A DNA stretch of 64,000 nt from contig NZ_JHXO01000001.1 in NCBI RefSeq assembly GCF_000621705.1, forward strand, positions 124,001 to 188,000, given 5' to 3'. Every line of letters starts with the position of its first letter. Positions within the stretch are counted from its first letter, which is position 1. Position numbers and translations under genes: made by a program. Of the stretch, positions 17,670-26,999 are shown in pieces. The notes beneath the pieces were generated by a model, which was not told the DNA's origin, made no database searches, and saw only the letters and a program-made list of their open reading frames with translations. This stretch comes from Prolixibacter bellariivorans ATCC BAA-1284. Lineage in GTDB: Bacteria > Bacteroidota > Bacteroidia > Bacteroidales > Prolixibacteraceae.

Positions 17670-19901
17670 ATGAATGATCAGGAGATAACGCAAAAGTACA
17701 ACGAGATTTGTCAGTTACTTGCTTCGCGGAAGCTGAAACCCGCATTCGACCTGCTGGAACAGCTGATTACGGAAACCGGAGCGGGTGATTTTCGCGACGA
17801 ATACCACAACCTCGAGCAGACATACAAATACATGCTGCAGTACACGGTCGAAGGGATTAACGACCCCGAAAGACAGAAGGTCTACCGCCATTTGCTTGTC
17901 TCGACTTTCGAGCTGGCCGATAAGGTGACCGAAACCCTGAGGATGCGTTTTTCCAACCTGTTTCCTTACCAGAAGAAAAGAGGCTTTGCGGGACTATACA
18001 TCGAAAATCTTTCGGAAACACTCCAGGAAATTGAAGAGTTCCACGTGCATAACGAGCTGCAGTCATTGATTGATGAATCGATTTCGGCTCAGCCGGGAAA
18101 TGAAAATGCAGCGCGCACCCACCTGGAAAAACTGAATTACGTTTTCTATCATTTCTGGTTCCGGGACTTACTAACCGATGATGAAATGAGCTTTGCCCGG
18201 AATTTCCTTTCCGGCGAAAGCATTCCGGTTCACGAAAAAGCCTTGTTTGCAACAGCACTCACATTCAGTCTGGCCCGGTATTTCGATGAGCAGAAATTCA
18301 ATTTGCTCTTTGAAGTTTACGATACCACCGACGAACTGGTTCGTCAGCGGGCATTGGTTGGCCTGATGCTTACATTGTACCAGTACGATTTGCGCCTTCC
18401 CTTCTTTACCCAGATTACCGGCCGGCTGGCTATTCTGAACGAAGATCCCGAATTCAAGCGGTTGTTCGAAAAAGTGATTCTACAGTTTATCCGAAGCAAG
18501 GAAACCGAGGAACTCCAACGTCGCCTGCAGGACGAAATTCTTCCGGAAATGATGCGATTGAGTCCGAACCTCCGGAACAAACTGAACATGGACAACCTGA
18601 TGGGCGAAGGAATGATGGACGATAAAAACCCGGATTGGCAGGATATTTTCAGCGAATCGCCCGGTTTGATGGACAAAATGGAAGAGTTATCGGAACTGCA
18701 AATGGAGGGTGCCGATGTGTTCATGGGCTCTTTTTCCATGTTGAAGAATTTTCCGTTTTTCAGTGAGTTTGTAAATTGGTTTATACCCTTTTTCCCGCAG
18801 CATCCCGAAATCAGTGGTATCACCGGAGACAAAGGCGACGAAGCGACCAACACTTTTATGGAAGCCATCGTCAAATCGCCGATGCTTTGTAACTCCGATA
18901 AATACTCGTTCTGCCTGAGTTTGCAAAACATTCCGAATGAATACAAAGAGATGATGTCGGGTTCGCTCAAGGCGGAAATGGACCAGATGGAGGAATTGCA
19001 ACAAGATGAGATGGCCGTTTCGCCGAACAAAGCTGCTGAAGTGGCTTCCAATCAATACATCCAGGATTTATACCGCTTCTTTAAACTGCATCCCAACCAC
19101 ACCGATTTCGAAGATGTGTTCGCCTGGCGGCTCGATTTTCACAACAAAAACACGTTCCTGCCCCTTTTACAGGAAGATTTGGGAATTCTTCGGAAAATGG
19201 CCGAATTCTATTTTGCCAAGAATTATTTCGATGAGGCATCGGAAATTTATCTCATGCTGTTGCAGGAAAACGAAGATGGCGAGCTTCTCCAAAAAGTGGC
19301 TTTTTGTTACCAGAAAACCGGCAATTACGAGGAAGCGCTTAAGTATTATCTGAAAGCCGACTTATTCGATGTCAATAAAATCTGGAACCACAAGAAAATT
19401 GCGCTTTGTTACCGTAACCTGAAGGAACCGGAAAAAGCGTTGGATTACTACAAACAAGCCGAGATTCTGGAACCCGATAATCTGAGTACGCACATCTCTG
19501 TTGGGCATTGCTACATGGAGCTAAAAAAATACGAAGATGCTTTAAAGTATTATTTTAAGGTGGAGTATTTATCTCCTGGAAACAAAAATGTTTGGCGCCC
19601 CCTTGCCTGGTCATCATTGCTCGTTGGTAAGCTGGAGCAATCGGAGAATTATTATCGGAAACTGATTGACGGTTCGCCCAACAAATACGATCTGATGAAT
19701 ATGGGACATGTGCAATGGTGCCTCGGTAACCGGAAAGAAGCTTTGGAATGGTACCGGAAGAGTATCCGGAACAAAGAAAACTCGGAAGCGGAATTTATGG
19801 CTGCTTTCGACGAAGATATAGAACACTTACTCAAACAGGGAATTGATCCGGAAGATGTTCCGATTATGCTCGACCAGTTGCGCTATTCACTTGAATCGTA
19901 A
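17670..19901 (+). CDS. Large tetratricopeptide-repeat protein of unknown function
   Basis: A 743-residue cytoplasmic protein with no signal peptide. The first ~480 residues are helical and match no family I recognise; a Met/Asp-rich, acidic segment lies around residues 300-360. From about residue 505 to 690 there are six consecutive TPR units, recognisable by ALKYYLKADLFD, ALDYYKQAEILEPDN, ALKYYFKVEYLSPGN and EALEWYRKSI. The TPR array suggests a scaffold role. It stands alone, with a weak hairpin after the stop and coaX convergent 29 bp away. Confidence 0.85.
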   Translation: MNDQEITQKYNEICQLLASRKLKPAFDLLEQLITETGAGDFRDEYHNLEQTYKYMLQYTVEGINDPERQKVYRHLLVSTFELADKVTETLRMRFSNLFPYQKKRGFAGLYIENLSETLQEIEEFHVHNELQSLIDESISAQPGNENAARTHLEKLNYVFYHFWFRDLLTDDEMSFARNFLSGESIPVHEKALFATALTFSLARYFDEQKFNLLFEVYDTTDELVRQRALVGLMLTLYQYDLRLPFFTQITGRLAILNEDPEFKRLFEKVILQFIRSKETEELQRRLQDEILPEMMRLSPNLRNKLNMDNLMGEGMMDDKNPDWQDIFSESPGLMDKMEELSELQMEGADVFMGSFSMLKNFPFFSEFVNWFIPFFPQHPEISGITGDKGDEATNTFMEAIVKSPMLCNSDKYSFCLSLQNIPNEYKEMMSGSLKAEMDQMEELQQDEMAVSPNKAAEVASNQYIQDLYRFFKLHPNHTDFEDVFAWRLDFHNKNTFLPLLQEDLGILRKMAEFYFAKNYFDEASEIYLMLLQENEDGELLQKVAFCYQKTGNYEEALKYYLKADLFDVNKIWNHKKIALCYRNLKEPEKALDYYKQAEILEPDNLSTHISVGHCYMELKKYEDALKYYFKVEYLSPGNKNVWRPLAWSSLLVGKLEQSENYYRKLIDGSPNKYDLMNMGHVQWCLGNRKEALEWYRKSIRNKENSEAEFMAAFDEDIEHLLKQGIDPEDVPIMLDQLRYSLES

Positions 19902-19930
19902 AATAATATGCCGCCACTTTCGCCGGCTTT

Positions 19931-20701
19931 TTAATGTAGTTCAATCGTTTCACTAATCAGGCGTAAACCTTCGAGCGTCAATTGTTGATCGACAACCCGG
20001 ATGTATTTTGAAATGGGCGAAAGCACATTGGCCAAGCCGCCGGTAGCAATCACTTCAGGAAGTTTCCCCAATTCGTTCCGTGTCAAATCAATCAGATGAT
20101 CCACTAATCCTGAATAGCCCAGCACAATACCTGATTGCAGCGCATGAACCGTATTCTCTCCGAGTACCGAAGGTGGTGGTGTTAAATGCACCGAAGGCAA
20201 CTGAGCGGTATTTCCGGTTAACGATTTAATGGCTGTTTTTAATCCCGGAGCGATGGAAACACCCAGGATTTCCCCATCATCCGAAATAGTGGTAAGTGTC
20301 AAAGCCGTTCCAAAATCGACAACGGTACACAACGAACCAAACCGCTTGTAAGCAGCCATTGAGTTGGCAATCAAATCGGTTCCGATTTCGTATGGATTGA
20401 GGACTTTCAGAGGAAGCATCGGGTAAATCTCCGGACCAACGATCAACGGTTTCACGCTAAACAACGAATCCATCATCTCGGTGAAAGCCCGTAAAAGCTG
20501 AGGAACTACGCTGCTGACCACAATCCGGTCGACTTTTTCGACATAATCGATAGAGTTCGTCAACAAGGAACGGAAAATGACTTCGTATTCGTCAGCGGTT
20601 TTATCGGCTACCGTTAAGATGCGCCATTCATTCACCCATTTTTCACTATCGTGAATACCAAAAACAATGTTCGAATTGCCAATATCGATTGCCAGCAGCA
20701 T
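19931..20701 (-). CDS. coaX: Type III pantothenate kinase
   Basis: Catalyses ATP-dependent phosphorylation of pantothenate, the first step of CoA synthesis. The 256-residue product has the ASKHA-fold signatures: AIDIGNSNIVFG at the N terminus (first phosphate motif with catalytic Asp), VDFGTALTLT near residue 125 (second), GIVLGYSGLVDHLI, and ATGGLANVL near residue 219. The length is typical of CoaX. It is monocistronic by orientation, since both neighbours are on the other strand. Confidence 0.96.
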   Translation of the reverse strand: MLLAIDIGNSNIVFGIHDSEKWVNEWRILTVADKTADEYEVIFRSLLTNSIDYVEKVDRIVVSSVVPQLLRAFTEMMDSLFSVKPLIVGPEIYPMLPLKVLNPYEIGTDLIANSMAAYKRFGSLCTVVDFGTALTLTTISDDGEILGVSIAPGLKTAIKSLTGNTAQLPSVHLTPPPSVLGENTVHALQSGIVLGYSGLVDHLIDLTRNELGKLPEVIATGGLANVLSPISKYIRVVDQQLTLEGLRLISETIELH

Positions 20702-20855
20702 GTTTTTCAGTTTTAATATTCATGACGAAACTACACCATCCCGGCATTTTTTGAAACTTTTCACGTCAGATATTACACGATTCCACAGGAAATAACGCTG
20801 GCTTCATCTTCCGGTAAACCGAATGCGCTTTCTTTGTATCAGAAATTGAAACGCT

Positions 20856-21053
20856 ATGGATGGAAAAAAACGTTCAAACATCAGGGCCGGATTGCATGTT
20901 TCCATTGTTCTGAAAAAAGACCAGCGAACCGGTAAACGCACCGAAGGAGTTGTGAAAGATATTCTGACCAACTCACCCACACACCCACATGGCATTAAAG
21001 TGCGGTTAACTTCGGGAGATGTAGGTCGTGTTCAGGAAATTTCACCGGATTAA
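20856..21053 (+). CDS. YwbE-family small protein
   Basis: A 65-residue protein matching the YwbE/DUF2196 family. Core residues include RAGLHVSIVLKKDQRTGKRTEG, ILTNSPTHPHGIKVRLTSG and VGRVQEI. It looks like a small beta-barrel (KOW/SH3-like) that might bind nucleic acid, but the function is unknown. It lies 26 bp upstream of the HAD hydrolase on the same strand. Confidence 0.9.
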   Translation: MDGKKRSNIRAGLHVSIVLKKDQRTGKRTEGVVKDILTNSPTHPHGIKVRLTSGDVGRVQEISPD

Positions 21054-21079
21054 CTTTCCGCACCAAGATTGATTAGCGC

Positions 21080-21820
21080 ATGTTTAGCAAGGCAATTAAA
21101 AAATACCTTCAACAGGAACAACTGAATCGTTTTGATTTAAAGGCCGTTTTCTTCGACATGGATGGCGTATTATATGATTCGATGGGACATCACGCGGCAT
21201 CATGGACAAAAGCTTTCACCGAAGCAGGTATTCATTTTCATGAAGAACTGGCTTACCTGAATGAAGGTAGAACCGGTTCCTCAACGGTTTTAACGGCTGT
21301 AAAAGAAGCACAAAACCGGACAGCAACCGACGAAGAAATCCAGGCAATTTACCGTCGAAAGACGGAAATACTGCATACTATGCCGCGTGCTCTTCCCCTG
21401 GAAGGGATGAAAAACCTATTGGAACAGGTAAAGACTGCAGGTCTCGATATCTGGATTGTGACCGGCTCATCGCACATGCGGTTTATTGACAACCTGAAAG
21501 TAGATTTCCCCGATTTGATTGATCCCGATCATATCGTTAGCGGAAAGGATGTCAAACACGGGAAACCCAACCCCGAACCTTATCTGATGGCATTGAAGAA
21601 ATCGCATTTAAAACAACATAATGCTATCGTGATAGAAAATGCGCCATTGGGAATTCAGGCAGCTAAAGGAGCCGGACTATTCACGGTAGCCATTAATTCC
21701 GGGATTTTGGATAATAAAATTTTGTCAGATGCAGGTTCTGATATGCTTTTTAATGATGAAAAAGAGCTGGCAAAAAACTGGGAGAAATTACTTTTTAGCA
21801 TTCAAACATTTAACCAATAA
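21080..21820 (+). CDS. HAD-superfamily hydrolase, beta-phosphoglucomutase-like
   Basis: A 246-residue cytoplasmic HAD phosphatase or mutase. The nucleophile motif FFDMDGVLYDS (DxDG) starts near residue 28, after a 23-residue amphipathic N-terminal extension. A helical C1 cap follows. Motif II is VTGSSH near residue 134, motif III is K in HGKPNPEPY near 167, and motif IV is in VIENAPLGIQAA near 193 with Glu-Asn rather than the common Glu-Asp. The substrate is unknown; relatives act on sugar phosphates. It may be cotranscribed with ywbE. Confidence 0.9.
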   Translation: MFSKAIKKYLQQEQLNRFDLKAVFFDMDGVLYDSMGHHAASWTKAFTEAGIHFHEELAYLNEGRTGSSTVLTAVKEAQNRTATDEEIQAIYRRKTEILHTMPRALPLEGMKNLLEQVKTAGLDIWIVTGSSHMRFIDNLKVDFPDLIDPDHIVSGKDVKHGKPNPEPYLMALKKSHLKQHNAIVIENAPLGIQAAKGAGLFTVAINSGILDNKILSDAGSDMLFNDEKELAKNWEKLLFSIQTFNQ

Positions 21821-22046
21821 TCTGACTATTTGGTGGATGTTTTGCTCTGAGGTAATTTAAAATTTGAAATATTTTAACTTTCTTGGTAATAAATAATCTT
21901 AAAACCACGTTGTAGTAGAGAATTAGATGTTCAAGATGGTAATCATAAAAAATTATTATCTTCACTCTTTTCTTAAAATAATATTTTGAAAATTATTATA
22001 CAGCGTTTCATCATCGCAATTGCGACTAAAACAAAATCAGGCAGAC

Positions 22047-22547
22047 ATGCAAAATCTTAAGGATCCCTTAATTTTCGTTGTTGAAGACAATCAGGTTTAC
22101 AACAAACTGGTCGTTAGCTATCTTCGCTCAAAAAAATTCAACCGGGTAGAAAGTTATACCAGTGGTGAAGATTGTCTGAACGCCCTGGAGAAAAAACCCG
22201 ATATCATTATTCAGGACTACTTGCTGGAGGGAATGAACGGAATTGATGTGCTAAAAGCCGCAAAAAAAGTGCATCCCGAAATTGAATTCATTTTCCTATC
22301 GGGACAGGACAGCATTGATGTCGCTATTAATACCATGAAATACGGTGCCTACGATTATATCGTGAAAGACCAGATGGCACTGAAAAAAATTGTCAATAAG
22401 ATCACCAAAATTATCTCGGTACAACAACTGGTTAAGAGTAACAAACGCTACAAAATGGGCGTAACACTCTTCTTTGTTGCGCTGGTGGTCATTATCATAC
22501 TCATTTTAAGTCTTACCGTATTCTTCCCAACGGAATTTGAGTGGTAA
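22047..22547 (+). CDS. Orphan receiver-domain protein with C-terminal membrane anchor
   Basis: About 166 residues from ATG 22047. Residues 10-125 are a response-regulator receiver domain: acidic residues in VVEDNQVYN, the phosphoacceptor Asp in IIIQDYLLEGMNGIDVL, Ser in FLSGQDS (usual Thr/Ser) and Lys in YIVKDQ. After a short basic linker (KSNKRYKMG) comes one strongly hydrophobic segment of about 22 residues ending in FFPTEFEW. No output or DNA-binding domain and no kinase gene are nearby. A receiver tied to the membrane is unusual; it could be a phosphorelay intermediate or a scaffold. Confidence 0.85.
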   Translation: MQNLKDPLIFVVEDNQVYNKLVVSYLRSKKFNRVESYTSGEDCLNALEKKPDIIIQDYLLEGMNGIDVLKAAKKVHPEIEFIFLSGQDSIDVAINTMKYGAYDYIVKDQMALKKIVNKITKIISVQQLVKSNKRYKMGVTLFFVALVVIIILILSLTVFFPTEFEW

Positions 22548-22568
22548 GATCCTATTTGCATGTATGTG

Positions 22569-22617
22569 ATAACCCGCTGACGATCGTTACTCCGACGATT
22601 TTCAGCGGGTTATTTTT
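22569..22617. terminator. Long intrinsic terminator between receiver gene and dehydrogenase
   Basis: A 12-bp stem (22569-22580 with 22602-22613) contains an inner ATCGT/ACGAT stem and ends in a run of T on the plus strand. It can serve both convergent genes. Confidence 0.88.
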
Positions 22618-23587
22618 ATGCAAAAATTTCCGGATTCACGATGGAAATATCTTTTCTTCCTGAAAAGAAACCGATAATATTTTGTGATGCTTCCCTCGCT
22701 GTTTCAATGCGCGTTTCGATGGTTCCGGTGGCATTGTGAGGGGTTAAAACCACATTCTCCATTTCAAAAAGCTCTTTGGTAATTTTCGGCTCTTCTTCGA
22801 ATACATCCAGGCCGGCGCCGGCAATCTTTCCGTTTCGAAGGTATTTAACCAGCATTTTTTCGTCGATCACGGGTCCTCTCGCGGTATTGACCATAAAAAC
22901 GCCATCCTTCATTTTTTGCATCCCTTTTTCGCCTAAAAGATGACGTGTTTCCTCCGTCAAAGGCGTATTCACCGAAATCACATCCGAACGCTCCAGTAGT
23001 TCGTCCATCGAGACATAGGTAGCATTGAGAGGCTTTTCCAGTGATGCATCCAGGCGATTGCGGTTGTTGTAGATAATTTCCATTCCTGAAGCCACAGCCC
23101 GGCGGGCCAAGGCTCTTCCGATTCGTCCCATGCCAATAATTCCAAGCGTTTTTCCGGTTAAACCGAAACCCAGGTTGCGCATCATTCCCCACTGAAAATC
23201 GGGATTCGTGCGCAAATTACGGTCGGTTTCAGCGATGCGGCGCATTGTAGCGAGCATTAATCCCAGGGCCATTTCAGCAGTTGGTTCGGTAACCGCGTTG
23301 GGCGTGTTGCAAACCGCGATTCCGCGACGGGTAGCCTCCGCCACATCGATGTTGTTGTAGCCGACTCCGAAATTGGCAATGATTTTCAATTTGGGGGCAC
23401 GCGCCATCAGTTCAGCAGTTACAGGACGAATGAAAACCGATAAAACTGCGTCGCAATCCACAATTCGTTTTTCGATGTCAGCTGGAGTAAATTCTTCCTT
23501 TTCAGGATAAATGACATCAAATTTTTCTTCCAGTTCCCGGATGCCTTCTCTCGGAATCCGGTAGGTAATCAAAATCTTAGGTTTCAT
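22616..23587 (-). CDS. D-isomer-specific 2-hydroxyacid dehydrogenase
   Basis: A 323-residue NAD(P)-dependent dehydrogenase of the glyoxylate/hydroxypyruvate reductase and phosphoglycerate dehydrogenase superfamily. The cofactor domain has GIIGMGRIGRALARRA near residue 149. Catalytic Arg is in NTARGPVID (near 233), Glu in DVFEEEP (near 265) and His in LTPHNATG (near 283). There is no ACT domain, so it is not a standard SerA. The substrate is most likely a short 2-oxoacid such as glyoxylate or hydroxypyruvate. It follows an S41 protease gene but is separated from it by a terminator. Confidence 0.92.
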   Translation of the reverse strand: MKPKILITYRIPREGIRELEEKFDVIYPEKEEFTPADIEKRIVDCDAVLSVFIRPVTAELMARAPKLKIIANFGVGYNNIDVAEATRRGIAVCNTPNAVTEPTAEMALGLMLATMRRIAETDRNLRTNPDFQWGMMRNLGFGLTGKTLGIIGMGRIGRALARRAVASGMEIIYNNRNRLDASLEKPLNATYVSMDELLERSDVISVNTPLTEETRHLLGEKGMQKMKDGVFMVNTARGPVIDEKMLVKYLRNGKIAGAGLDVFEEEPKITKELFEMENVVLTPHNATGTIETRIETAREASQNIIGFFSGRKDISIVNPEIFA

Positions 23588-23620
23588 TTTCGGCTAATTG
23601 AAAAGTTATTTACTGTAAAG

Positions 23621-23646
23621 AAAAAATGCCCGACAAGCGGGCATTT
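23621..23646 (-). terminator. Intrinsic terminator of the S41 peptidase gene
   Basis: A perfect 9-bp stem (23624-23632 with 23638-23646), a 5-nt loop, and a T-run on the minus strand immediately after the protease stop codon. Confidence 0.88.
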
Positions 23647-23666
23647 CATATTCTGAACTTTAAGAA

Positions 23667-25352
23667 TTATTTCATTGCACTAATCACATTATCCGGCGCC
23701 AGTAGTGCTTTGTACTTAGCAGGATTATGCAACAATTTTACTGCTGCTTGAATATCCGGATCATCACTCATGGATGCTTTGATGGCACCTTGCTGGTAAT
23801 AGTAACGCGATACAATCTCGTCCCTCAGCAGGTCTTTGATATCACTGCTGAAACGATTCATATCCTGATCGATATTGGTTGACAAGTCTGCATGAAGCGT
23901 TTTAAATGCATCGGCAGCACCGTCATAGTATTTCTCTTTCTTTGCCGTTTTAATCAAATCCTGCAGAGCTTGTTCACTTTTCGACTCATAGGTAAAGTGA
24001 TGACTTTTGACAAACTCTTTGAAATTATTGTAGATATCATCCGTGATTTTGAACTCACCTGCTGGTGCGATTGTCGGATGAGAGTTGGCAAACTGCGTGG
24101 CAAAATCAAATATCATAAACTTCTGAACCAGTTGTACCACCATGTTACTCAGGGTTTCCTGATCGATTTTCACATCGGGTGAAATGCCTCCACCGTCGAA
24201 TACCGTACGACCATCTTTCGTGCTGAACTTGGAAATCAACGAATCGGGAATCGTTCCCACGCTTCCGTCCGGATTACGATGCGCATAATCAAGTGCCTGA
24301 ATACAGCGACCACTGGGAATGTAATACTTAGCCGTGGTTACTTTCAGTTTTGAATTATAACTCAAATCGCGGGTAGTTTGAACCAACCCTTTTCCGAAAG
24401 TTCTTGTTCCCATAATAACAGCCCGGTCCAGATCCTGCATCGAACCGGTCACAATTTCAGCTGCAGAAGCAGATCCCCGGTTAACCAAAATAACCATCGG
24501 CATAATTGTATCCACTGGCTCTTCTGTTGCGCGATAAGTTTTGTCCCACTGCGCAACTTTTCCTCGTGTGCTGACAATTTCCTGTCCCTGATTAACAAAC
24601 AAATTGGCAATTTTCACCGCTTCCACTAACAAACCACCTGGGTTTCCACGCAAGTCGAATACCAGCTTTTTGGCACCTTTATTATTACGAAGGTCGAGCA
24701 ATGCTTTTTTCACATCGTCGCCGCAATTGGCGGTGAAACTCGAAAGGCGGATGTAGCCGGTGCTGTCATCCAGCATTCCATAATAAGGAACCGGATCAAT
24801 CTGAATTTTTTCTCGAACAATATTTACCTCATAAGGCTTCTTCTCTCCGGGACGTTGCATCTTCAGTCGGATCGGCTTATTGGCCGGCCCTTTCAGCAAT
24901 TCCGAAACATCCGAAACCTTCATATCTGAAGTCTTTTTCCCATCAACTTCCAGGAAAATATCACCGGCTTTCAAACCGTTTTTCTGAGCCGGAAAACCTT
25001 TGTATGGTTCAGCCACAACAATGCTATCACCATGCTTGCTGATAAGCGCTCCGATTCCGGCATACTCTCCCGTTGTCATAAAATTAAAGTCTTCCATCTC
25101 CGATTCCGGGATGTAAACGGTATAAGGATCAAGCGAGGCAAGCATGTCGTCAATACTCTCTTTCACCAATTTACCGGGGTCAATATCGTCCACATAGAAG
25201 AGATTCAGTTCCCTAAACAAGGTGTAATAGATATCCAGGTTCTTGGCAATCTGAAAATTCTTCTGATCACGATTAAATCCCCAGAAGGAAAAGGCCAAAA
25301 CCAATACCAGTAAGGACGCCAGGCCCGTTTTCAGAATTCGTCTTTTTTTCAT
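23667..25352 (-). CDS. S41-family C-terminal processing peptidase
   Basis: A 561-residue periplasmic protease of the CtpA/Prc type. An N-terminal signal or anchor (about residues 10-26) is followed by a helical region, a PDZ domain (about 85-170, with GIGALISKHGDS and GLKAGDIFLEVDGKKT), and the catalytic domain with the nucleophile in NRGSASAAEIV (near residue 295) and Lys in GTRTFGKGLVQ (near 320). A C-terminal helical extension of about 170 residues is typical of Bacteroidota forms. It trims or degrades envelope proteins. Confidence 0.94.
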   Translation of the reverse strand: MKKRRILKTGLASLLVLVLAFSFWGFNRDQKNFQIAKNLDIYYTLFRELNLFYVDDIDPGKLVKESIDDMLASLDPYTVYIPESEMEDFNFMTTGEYAGIGALISKHGDSIVVAEPYKGFPAQKNGLKAGDIFLEVDGKKTSDMKVSDVSELLKGPANKPIRLKMQRPGEKKPYEVNIVREKIQIDPVPYYGMLDDSTGYIRLSSFTANCGDDVKKALLDLRNNKGAKKLVFDLRGNPGGLLVEAVKIANLFVNQGQEIVSTRGKVAQWDKTYRATEEPVDTIMPMVILVNRGSASAAEIVTGSMQDLDRAVIMGTRTFGKGLVQTTRDLSYNSKLKVTTAKYYIPSGRCIQALDYAHRNPDGSVGTIPDSLISKFSTKDGRTVFDGGGISPDVKIDQETLSNMVVQLVQKFMIFDFATQFANSHPTIAPAGEFKITDDIYNNFKEFVKSHHFTYESKSEQALQDLIKTAKKEKYYDGAADAFKTLHADLSTNIDQDMNRFSSDIKDLLRDEIVSRYYYQQGAIKASMSDDPDIQAAVKLLHNPAKYKALLAPDNVISAMK

Positions 25353-25814
25353 GTGCTCTTTGTTTTCTTTTCAAGGGTCAGATAGTCCCGGATAATACCG
25401 GATCCGCCATACTTTCAGCAATCTTCACTTACTATGAATTGCTTTTGGCCCGTCCCACTCGCAATATTTATATTTCTATTTAACGCATTTACATGATATC
25501 CCCTCCGTTTTACCTTTTTCCCGAAACGGAAAGTCATTGGATAACCAAATTGCCGGTAAATGATGGAATGGATTATCAATCTGTAATTTATTCCTCATTA
25601 AAATTGGAATCAAGCAAAGGTAATAAAACCAAAATTATCAATTGTTACATTTCTTGTTAAGAGATGTTATAACGCTCAGGTCCCTATTCACAAAGGATTA
25701 TCCCGAATCACAAAATCACTGCGTACAGGTCAACTTCCTGATACCGCTATTTTTCACTTACTTTGAAACGGTTTTACTAACCAACTTGTTTTACGCGGTA
25801 AAAATTGTACAAAT
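25353..25814. other. 462-bp divergent intergenic region, S41 peptidase / rsgA
   Basis: No gene is supported. On the minus strand TACCTTTG (25615-25622) matches the -7 consensus but lies 263 bp from the peptidase start, implying a long leader if used. On the plus strand TTACTTTG (25758-25765) lies 50 bp before rsgA and is the same octamer found upstream of the aromatic leader peptide. No RNA gene was recognised. Confidence 0.4.
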
Positions 25815-26765
25815 TTGGAAAAAGGATTGGTCATACGTTCAACAGGCAGCTGGTATTCAGTGAAAACGGAAAGCGGTGAGGTTATCGACTGCCGGATCAA
25901 AGGCAAATTCCGCATGAAGGGAATTCGTACCACCAATCCGGTGGCTGTTGGCGACAAGGTCAAATATACAGTTGAAGAGAATGAATCGCACAACGTAACA
26001 GGCGTTATCACTGACATCGAGGAACGGCGAAATTACATCATTCGAAAAGCCTCCAATCTTTCGAAGGAGAGCCAGATTATTGCCGCCAATATCGACCAGG
26101 CATTTCTGATTATTACCATTAAGGACCCCCTGACCCTTCCGGGGTTTATTGACCGCTTCCTGGTTACAGCCGAAGCGTACCGTATTCCGGCCAGTCTGGT
26201 CATTAACAAACTCGACATCTATAACGAAAAGGATTACCAGAAACTGGAAGAATATCTATGGACTTACGAGGAAATTGGGTATAAATGCTACCAGGTATCG
26301 GCAGAAAAAAATTTCAATATTGATACGCTCCGCGATGACATGCGGGGAAAAATCAACGTTTTGGCCGGACACTCCGGTGTTGGAAAATCAAGTATTATTA
26401 ACCGCCTCGATCCGGAACTGGACTTGAAAACGGGTCAAATTTCGGATTATCACCGTCAGGGAAAACACACCACCACTTTTTCCGAAATGTTTGAAATGAA
26501 TGGAGGCGGCTACCTAATTGACACACCCGGAATTCGCGGTTTTGGAGTAATTGATATGGAGAAGGAAGAGATTTCCCATTTCTTTCCCGAAATCTTCAAG
26601 TTACTGAAAGACTGTCGTTACCATAACTGCACACACATTCATGAACCTGGTTGTGCCGTCAAAGCAGCTTTGGAAAACGGCAAAATACCGGTAACACGCT
26701 ATGAATCGTACCTTTCTATGGTATTAGGTGAAGACTCCAAGCACCGGCCCGATATCTGGAAATAA
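25815..26765 (+). CDS. rsgA: Ribosome small-subunit biogenesis GTPase
   Basis: Circularly permuted GTPase (316 residues) that checks 30S maturation. The N-terminal OB fold (about residues 1-70) begins MEKGLVIRSTGSWYSV, so the TTG at 25815 is the right start. G4 (INKLDIY) comes before G1 (GHSGVGKSS, near residue 184) and G3 (DTPGIRGFG), the permuted order of the family. A C-terminal zinc knuckle CRYHNCTHIHEPGC is intact. It stands just upstream of the aromatic leader but has its own transcript. Confidence 0.95.
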   Translation: MEKGLVIRSTGSWYSVKTESGEVIDCRIKGKFRMKGIRTTNPVAVGDKVKYTVEENESHNVTGVITDIEERRNYIIRKASNLSKESQIIAANIDQAFLIITIKDPLTLPGFIDRFLVTAEAYRIPASLVINKLDIYNEKDYQKLEEYLWTYEEIGYKCYQVSAEKNFNIDTLRDDMRGKINVLAGHSGVGKSSIINRLDPELDLKTGQISDYHRQGKHTTTFSEMFEMNGGGYLIDTPGIRGFGVIDMEKEEISHFFPEIFKLLKDCRYHNCTHIHEPGCAVKAALENGKIPVTRYESYLSMVLGEDSKHRPDIWK

Positions 26766-26828
26766 AACGTTGTTAAGTTACCTTACTGTTAAAATCATCA
26801 CAAATTTTCATTCCGAAAGGAAAAAGCA

Positions 26829-26860
26829 TTTGTTTTTTTAGATTATTAAGTTTTACTTTG
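26829..26860 (+). promoter_or_regulatory. Candidate promoter of the aromatic leader-tyrA-aroF unit
   Basis: TTTG at 26829-26832, a 20-bp spacer, then TTACTTTG at 26853-26860 (one mismatch to TAnnTTTG). Spacing fits the Bacteroidota -33/-7 pattern and places the transcript start about 20 nt before the leader ATG. Confidence 0.6.
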
Positions 26861-26883
26861 ACAACAAGAGAAAAAGATAAGTA

Positions 26884-26958
26884 ATGAATAGATTTCAGAA
26901 CAATAGCTTTTATTACTGGTTTTATTATTTCGGCCTCAATGAGGGGATCGACCGGTAA
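26884..26958 (+). CDS. Aromatic leader peptide, 24 residues, upstream of tyrA
   Basis: A complete small reading frame, ATG to TAA, encoding a 24-residue peptide that begins MNRFQNNS, continues with eight consecutive aromatic residues (FYYWFYYF: 3 Phe, 4 Tyr, 1 Trp at positions 9-16), and ends GLNEGIDR. It lies between a promoter and an intrinsic terminator and upstream of tyrA and DAHP synthase. This is the layout of a ribosome-stalling leader for transcription attenuation, as in the E. coli pheA and trp leaders. The mixed composition suggests it senses charged tRNAs for all three aromatic amino acids. Expression has not been shown. Confidence 0.8.
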   Translation: MNRFQNNSFYYWFYYFGLNEGIDR

Positions 26959-26999
26959 AGTATTGTCTGAATAGAAACGATATGAAACACAAGGTCCCC
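26943..26999 (+). promoter_or_regulatory. Possible antiterminator pairing of the aromatic attenuator
   Basis: GGGGATC (26943-26949, inside the last codons of the leader frame) can pair over 7 bp, with one G-U, to GGTCCCC (26993-26999), the 5' arm of the terminator. A ribosome stalled on the aromatic codons (26908-26931) would leave it free; a ribosome at the leader stop codon would cover it. This is inference from base pairing only. Confidence 0.5.

Noticed and set aside
19912-19934. Possible terminator after the TPR gene
   Set aside because: Only a 4-bp GCCG/CGGC stem before the T-run; too weak to call.
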